Of a stretch of 47,078 nt of DNA, positions 42,704 through 47,078 are shown one piece after another. Source of the stretch: Bacteroidota bacterium (lineage in GTDB: Bacteria; Bacteroidota; Bacteroidia; Cytophagales; Microscillaceae); the NCBI GenBank assembly GCA_004292795.1, contig RDXI01000010.1:4800-51877 (forward strand), written 5' to 3'. Position numbers and translations under genes: made by a program. The notes below the pieces were generated by a model that saw only the letters and a program-made list of their open reading frames with translations, was not told where the DNA came from and did not search any database. Numbering within the stretch: the first letter of the stretch is position 1; each line of letters opens with the position of its first letter.

Positions 42704-44518
42704 GTGAACGAGTTGGGATACCCAAAAGAGCTTATCAGAGTAGAGTTGGGTATCAAGGTTGGGACAGCTAAACCTCGCATTGATATTGCACTCTTTCCCA
42801 AAGACTGTACTACTTTTGAGCAAGAAAATATCAAACTTGCTGTAGAATGCAAAAAGGAGAATGTAAAAGCTACAGACAAAAAAGAGGGTATAGGACAACT
42901 CAAGTCTTGTATGCAATCTTGCGGTAATTGTGAGTGGGGAATGTGGACAAACGGCAAGGATAAGGAGGTTTTTAGAAAAGTATTGAATGCTAAAGGAGAA
43001 TATGAATTTCATGAATACAGCGATATCCCTCCTTTTGATACTGATGTGCATGAAGATGACCGCCCCAAACGTGGAAAACAGCGCAAGGCGGTAGCAGATA
43101 ATTTGTTGTTTACTTTTAGGCGTTGCCATAACTTCATCTATGCTTTAGAGGGTATGCAAAAGCAACCCGCTTTTTTTGAGTTGTTGAAAATCATTTTTTG
43201 TAAGATAGAAGATGAGCGTAATATTCTCGAAGATATAGAGTTTTATGTTACGCCACACGAAAGAAATAGCCGAGATGGGCAACTGTCGGTAGGCAAGCGG
43301 ATTGACAAAATATTTAAATTAGTTAAAGAAAAGTACAAACAAATATTTGCTGTAAACGATAAAATCAACTTTACAGACCCGCGCACCCTTGCCTACATCA
43401 TAGGCGAGTTGCAAGATTATGATTTACTTAAGACAAACATAGACGTAAAGGGCAAAGCGTATGAAGAAATTGTAGGCTCAAACTTGCGGGGCGGCAGAGG
43501 CGAGTTTTTTACGCCTCGCAATGTAATGAAAATGACTGTTGAAATGCTTGCGCCCAAACCCCATGAGCGTGTTTTGGATAGCAGTTGTGGAACAGGTGGC
43601 TTTTTGGTACAGGCTCTTACATACGTTATCAAAGAGTTGGAGAAAAGTTTGGAGAAAAAATTGGCAAAACCACGCAAAGAATGGGACAGGGACACGGAAA
43701 ATCTTTTTATTGAAAAAATAAAAGAAACAGCCCGCCAGAATTTCTTTGGCTTCGATATCAATCCCGACCTTGTGAAAGCTACCAAGATGAACATGGTTAT
43801 GAACAATGACGGAAGCGGAAACATATTGCGTTGCAATTCGCTTCTACCTCCTCATGAGTGGGAATTGCAGTTCAAAGAAGATTTAGCTAAGGCAGTCGGA
43901 ATAGAAGCAAAGGATTTGCGCACACACAAAGACATTGCTTTTTTTGATGTGATTGTTACCAACCCACCTTTTGGAAGTAAAATCCCGATTCAAGACCGCA
44001 ATATACTCGACCAATTTGGTATATCGCTCAAACTATCGTCCTTGCCTCCCGAACAGTTGTTTATAGAACGCTGTATGCAGTTCCTCAAACCTGGGGGAAG
44101 GCTTGGTATTGTTTTACCTGATAGTATATTAGGGAGTCCAGGGCTTGAAAACTTGCGCAGGTGGATTTTGCAAAATGCTAAATTGGTAGCAAGTATAGAT
44201 TTGCACGCTGATACTTTTCAGCCTCGAAACGGTACGCAGACTTCTGTGCTTATTTTGCAGAAAAAAACTGAACTCGAGAAAGCCCAAAATGAAAAATACA
44301 AGGTTTTTATGAGTATGGTAGAGCGAATAGGACACGACAAACGCGGAACACCTATCTACAAACGCGACCAAGAAGGCAAAGAACTACTTTTCGAAAAAAC
44401 CTATGAAAAACTCGATGGCACAACCGAAACTATGTATGAACGCGAACTCGATGACCAAACAGTTTTAGTACCTGTTTATTTTGAAGAATGGAAAAAACAA
44501 CAAGGAATCACATGGTAA
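42704..44518 (+). CDS. Restriction nuclease-adenine methyltransferase fusion (HsdM-like with HSDR_N domain)
   Basis: The 604-residue frame starts at GTG 42704; the true start is probably upstream (see 42597). Residues 10-75 are a PD-(D/E)xK nuclease-like HSDR_N domain with PRIDIALF (D27) and LAVECKKEN (E48, K50). The rest is an N6-adenine methyltransferase: helical N-region, GRGEFFTPRNVMKMTVEML, motif I DSSCGTGGFL (D292) and motif IV NPPFGS (N420), then HADTFQPRNGTQTSVLILQK. The nuclease and methylase in one chain, with a separate specificity subunit next door and no HsdR, recalls BcgI-type (type IIB) enzymes rather than classic type I; this is inference. The stop overlaps the next start (ATGGTAA). 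Confidence 0.85.
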   Translation: MNELGYPKELIRVELGIKVGTAKPRIDIALFPKDCTTFEQENIKLAVECKKENVKATDKKEGIGQLKSCMQSCGNCEWGMWTNGKDKEVFRKVLNAKGEYEFHEYSDIPPFDTDVHEDDRPKRGKQRKAVADNLLFTFRRCHNFIYALEGMQKQPAFFELLKIIFCKIEDERNILEDIEFYVTPHERNSRDGQLSVGKRIDKIFKLVKEKYKQIFAVNDKINFTDPRTLAYIIGELQDYDLLKTNIDVKGKAYEEIVGSNLRGGRGEFFTPRNVMKMTVEMLAPKPHERVLDSSCGTGGFLVQALTYVIKELEKSLEKKLAKPRKEWDRDTENLFIEKIKETARQNFFGFDINPDLVKATKMNMVMNNDGSGNILRCNSLLPPHEWELQFKEDLAKAVGIEAKDLRTHKDIAFFDVIVTNPPFGSKIPIQDRNILDQFGISLKLSSLPPEQLFIERCMQFLKPGGRLGIVLPDSILGSPGLENLRRWILQNAKLVASIDLHADTFQPRNGTQTSVLILQKKTELEKAQNEKYKVFMSMVERIGHDKRGTPIYKRDQEGKELLFEKTYEKLDGTTETMYERELDDQTVLVPVYFEEWKKQQGITW

Positions 44519-45966
44519 TCTTAGACCTAAAGCACGTTTCTATTGATATTGAGGAAGTTGAAAACAACCATGCACGCATGGAGGCAAGCGTTTTCAATGT
44601 AGATGCACGCAATGCCGTTGAGGTTTTGAGGAAGTGTAAGTTTCCATTGGCATATATTTGTGGAGAAAATGGATTGGCAAAGGCTTTTGTAGTTGGGCGT
44701 TTCAAAAGAAATTATGTGAACGCCAATACCAACGGTGCATTGGGTTTTTTGGGGAGTTCTGAGATGTTAGAATTACGTCCAAGCCCACATAAATTTATAG
44801 TGCCTGACAAAAAATTTGATAATTTTAAGGTTTTAGAAGGTTGGCTTTTATTGTCTTGTTCGGGAACTATAGGAAATCCCATATACATTTCCAAAACTTT
44901 GAAAAACTACATTTTTAGTCAGCACTCATTAAGAGTTGTATCAAAAGAGGATAAAACATCAGGATATTTGTATGCTTATCTTGGCACAGAAATAGGAAAC
45001 ACTTTGGTAAAAAGTAATAATTATGGCGCAGTCATTCAACACATAGAACCCGAACATTTGGCAAAAGTACCTATACCCAACCCTCCTGATGAAATAAAAC
45101 AAGCGATTCATGCGAAAGTCATGGATTCGGTTGCTATGCGTGATAAATACAATGAATTGATAGACAAAGCCGAAAACTTGCTAAAAGAGGAATTACACTT
45201 GCCTCCGCTACACGAACTTACACCCGAATATTTTGAAATCAAGTACGAATATAACACACAATGGAACTTGACAAGCGATGACGTAAAGGTCTTTGAAGTG
45301 GATTCTGAATGGTTACAAAATAGGTTTGATGGCTCTTTTCATGTGCCTGTAGTGAGCAAAATTATAGATGTTTTGTTAGATTATGCAGAAGCTGTGAAGC
45401 CTTTGGAAAATTTTACCCAAAGTATTACATTGCCTACCCGTTTTAAACGAAATTATGTGGAGAACAAGGAGTATGGTATGCTATTGATAGGAGGTAAACA
45501 AATTACGGAGTTAGCACCTTCTACAGAAAAATATATTTCCATAACGGCTAACTCAAAGCAATTGCAAAAAGAATTACGCATCAAAGAAAATACAATACTA
45601 ATCACAAGAAGCGGAACAATAGGCAAGACCACACTAGCTCCCAAATACTGGGAAAACTGGATACCAAGCGACCATATTATACGAATCAACACTATTTCCA
45701 ATGAATTAGCAGGTTTTATATATCTTTGGTTAGCTTCTGAGTATGGTCAGGCACTCGTCAAACGCTATACATACGGGGCTGTTATTGACGAAGTTGAACC
45801 GTTACACTTGGCGCAAGTTCCTATCCCCCTTTTAAAAGATAAAGATAAGCAAAAAAAAATCAATGATTTAGTATTAGAAGCAAACCAATACAGAACAAAA
45901 GCCTTTGAGTTTGAGCGGGAAGCTATAAATATGGTAAATGAACAAGTAATTTTTGTAGAAGAATAA
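44512..45966 (+). CDS. Type I-like restriction specificity subunit (HsdS-like)
   Basis: The ATG at 44512 overlaps the methylase stop (ATGGTAA), a typical coupling; an upstream ATG at 44488 is also in frame. The 484-residue protein holds two target-recognition domains separated by helical spacers. TRD1 has FKRNYVNANTNGALGFLGS and LLLSCSGTIGNPIYIS (S-G-T-I-G). TRD2 has FKRNYVENKEYGMLLIGGKQ and ILITRSGTIGKTTLAPKYW. Helices end in PIPNPPDEIKQAIHAKVMDS and PIPLLKDKDKQKKINDLVLE. The shared RFKRNY and S-G-T-I-G pieces suggest a bipartite recognition sequence. It is intact. Confidence 0.9.
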   Translation: MVILDLKHVSIDIEEVENNHARMEASVFNVDARNAVEVLRKCKFPLAYICGENGLAKAFVVGRFKRNYVNANTNGALGFLGSSEMLELRPSPHKFIVPDKKFDNFKVLEGWLLLSCSGTIGNPIYISKTLKNYIFSQHSLRVVSKEDKTSGYLYAYLGTEIGNTLVKSNNYGAVIQHIEPEHLAKVPIPNPPDEIKQAIHAKVMDSVAMRDKYNELIDKAENLLKEELHLPPLHELTPEYFEIKYEYNTQWNLTSDDVKVFEVDSEWLQNRFDGSFHVPVVSKIIDVLLDYAEAVKPLENFTQSITLPTRFKRNYVENKEYGMLLIGGKQITELAPSTEKYISITANSKQLQKELRIKENTILITRSGTIGKTTLAPKYWENWIPSDHIIRINTISNELAGFIYLWLASEYGQALVKRYTYGAVIDEVEPLHLAQVPIPLLKDKDKQKKINDLVLEANQYRTKAFEFEREAINMVNEQVIFVEE

Positions 45967-46095
45967 GTGTGTAAACTGTAAAGATTTAACATGATGTTCT
46001 AAATAACTGAAAATGAATAGTTTACACTTCTTTTCTTCGTAGGTGAGAAACATACTAAAGCTTAGAATTTAACGCTAACCTCACGTTTATAAACA

Positions 46096-46121
46096 AAAAA
46101 CTGCCCTTTCGAGCAGTTTTT
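46096..46121 (-). terminator. Terminator of the T9SS surface protein gene
   Basis: AAAAACTGC (46096-46104) and GCAGTTTTT (46113-46121) form a 9-bp perfect stem with an 8-nt loop directly after the stop of the minus-strand gene (ends 46125). Confidence 0.8.
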
Positions 46122-46124
46122 CAG

Positions 46125-47078
46125 TTATTGTTTGATGATGGATTTCAAAGCCTTGCCTTGTTCGGTTTGTATTTCGAGGAAATACTTGCCTGCGGGTAGG
46201 CTATCCCAATCGAAGGTTTGTTTTTCAGCCAACTGTTTTGTGTGGGTTTCCCAAACAGTCTTGCCTGCCACGTCTATCACGCGCAACGACACATTTTTCA
46301 AGACTACGCCTTTTTGCACAAGCAAAGTAGCGAAACGGTCTGTCGGGTTTGGATAGACTGTGATAGCCTTGCCTACCAAATTATCCTCTATCGCGGTACT
46401 GAAGTCTGTTTTGAACTTCCAAGTAGTGCTTCCTACAAAGCCCGCAAAATTGTTGTCTGCTAAGTCTTTGATAGCTCCAGAAGTTACTTCTACATAAAAA
46501 TCTGTATTGAAAGTAAGGTCATTAGCGGGGTTGATGGTTACAACAGCACCCGAAACGGTTATTTTCGCATCTATGATGGCTATGCTTTCGAATACGCTGT
46601 TATCGCTTAGTTTTTTGATGTTGATGCTTCCCGCACTACCCTTTTTCACGTTCTCGTTGAATGTGATAGAAAGATTGTTTGCACCCGCAAAATTTTGGGA
46701 ATTGTTGGCGGGATTGAATGTTACAACGGTTGGCGGGGTAGTTTCATTGACAGTTTTGAATTTCCAAGTAGTATTGCCTGTGAAACCCGCAAAATTATTG
46801 CCTGCCAAGTCTTGAATAACGCCATTATCTACTTCTACATAAAGTTCTGTGAAGAAAGCAAAGTCGGCAGGGTTGATAGTTGCGACTGCGCCATTGATAG
46901 TAAAATTACTGCTCGTAACGTCGAAGGTTGCTACAGTGGCATTGTTGCTTACCTGCTTGAGGCGGATAGCTCCCGAAGTACCTTTTTTCACATTTTCGCT
47001 AAAGTTCATAACCAAATTAGCTGAAATGCTTACATCTACAGCGTTGTGGGCAGGCGAGAACGAACTCAAAGTAGGGGC
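46125..47078 (-). CDS. T9SS-exported protein with Ig-like repeats, C-terminal part (partial)
   Basis: The reading frame continues through the right edge of the window, so the 5' end is missing. At least two Big_5/SbsA-type Ig-like domains of about 100 residues are seen (FSPAHNAVDVSISANLVMNF; FNPANNSQNFAGANNLSITF), each ending in GNTTWKFKT or GSTTWKFKT. The last ~75 residues are a T9SS type A sorting domain (YPNPTDRFATLLVQKG, VIDVAGKTVWETHTKQLA, LPAGKYFLEIQTEQGKALKS). It targets the protein for export by the PorK-N/GldKLMN machinery and surface attachment. That machinery is encoded in this same window. Function of the N-terminal part is unknown. Confidence 0.9.
   Translation of the reverse strand, partial: APTLSSFSPAHNAVDVSISANLVMNFSENVKKGTSGAIRLKQVSNNATVATFDVTSSNFTINGAVATINPADFAFFTELYVEVDNGVIQDLAGNNFAGFTGNTTWKFKTVNETTPPTVVTFNPANNSQNFAGANNLSITFNENVKKGSAGSINIKKLSDNSVFESIAIIDAKITVSGAVVTINPANDLTFNTDFYVEVTSGAIKDLADNNFAGFVGSTTWKFKTDFSTAIEDNLVGKAITVYPNPTDRFATLLVQKGVVLKNVSLRVIDVAGKTVWETHTKQLAEKQTFDWDSLPAGKYFLEIQTEQGKALKSIIKQ

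Overview
The window comes from a gliding-type member of the Bacteroidota, most likely Cytophagales-like. The evidence is a near-complete gliding/type IX secretion (T9SS) core (gldK-gldL-gldM-gldN, a separate gldJ, a PorP/SprF protein), a cell-surface protein with a T9SS C-terminal sorting domain at the right edge, Bacteroidota-type promoters (TAnnTTTG -7 boxes) and the typical DUF4271-hemD neighbourhood. G+C is roughly 40% by eye. I saw no rRNA, tRNA, CRISPR array or intact insertion sequence.

Layout. 1-7725: housekeeping and small genes: a HicB-like orphan, an RNase Z-like MBL protein, a degenerate receiver, an Smr-domain protein, a frameshifted PolX/PHP gene, a phage antirepressor remnant, a TerB-like protein and prmA. 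7827-11321: a TIR-domain protein coupled to a metallophosphatase, then an LSm/helical-repeat/cold-shock fusion. 11380-15992: a methyltransferase, an unknown protein, and a two-gene operon pairing a Pyr4/PaxB-like membrane terpene-cyclase homologue with a 725-residue flavin oxidoreductase. 16352-19415: a MacB/LolD-type ABC exporter whose permease is a pseudogene, ending in four 42-bp hairpin repeats. 19646-39387: a long minus-strand block, in transcription order DUF4271, hemD, porP/sprF, gldK, gldL, gldM, gldN, speE, atpD, atpC, gldJ, a membrane protein, a PKD lipoprotein, a secreted caspase-like protease, rho (with a large Asn/Gln-rich insert) and ugd. 39508-41467: a small lipoprotein and an isolated sufB. 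41570-45966: a defence island with a RelE-type toxin and antitoxin, an XRE regulator, and a nuclease-methyltransferase fusion with its specificity subunit. 46125-47078: the 3' part of a T9SS-exported Ig-repeat protein.

The most striking finding is not a gene. The 9-mer GTAGGCAAG occurs about 35 times on the two strands in 47 kb, and its variant GTAGGCGAG about 12 times. That is about one per kb, one to two orders of magnitude above chance. Copies lie inside genes in several reading frames and also as close inverted pairs between genes, some in terminator position. This is how DNA-uptake sequences behave in Haemophilus and Neisseria, and I know of no such word described in Bacteroidota. Further leads are the cyclase/oxidoreductase operon, the TIR/phosphatase pair, the LSm-cold-shock fusion, the prion-like Rho, and the fused nuclease-methyltransferase with a candidate operator.
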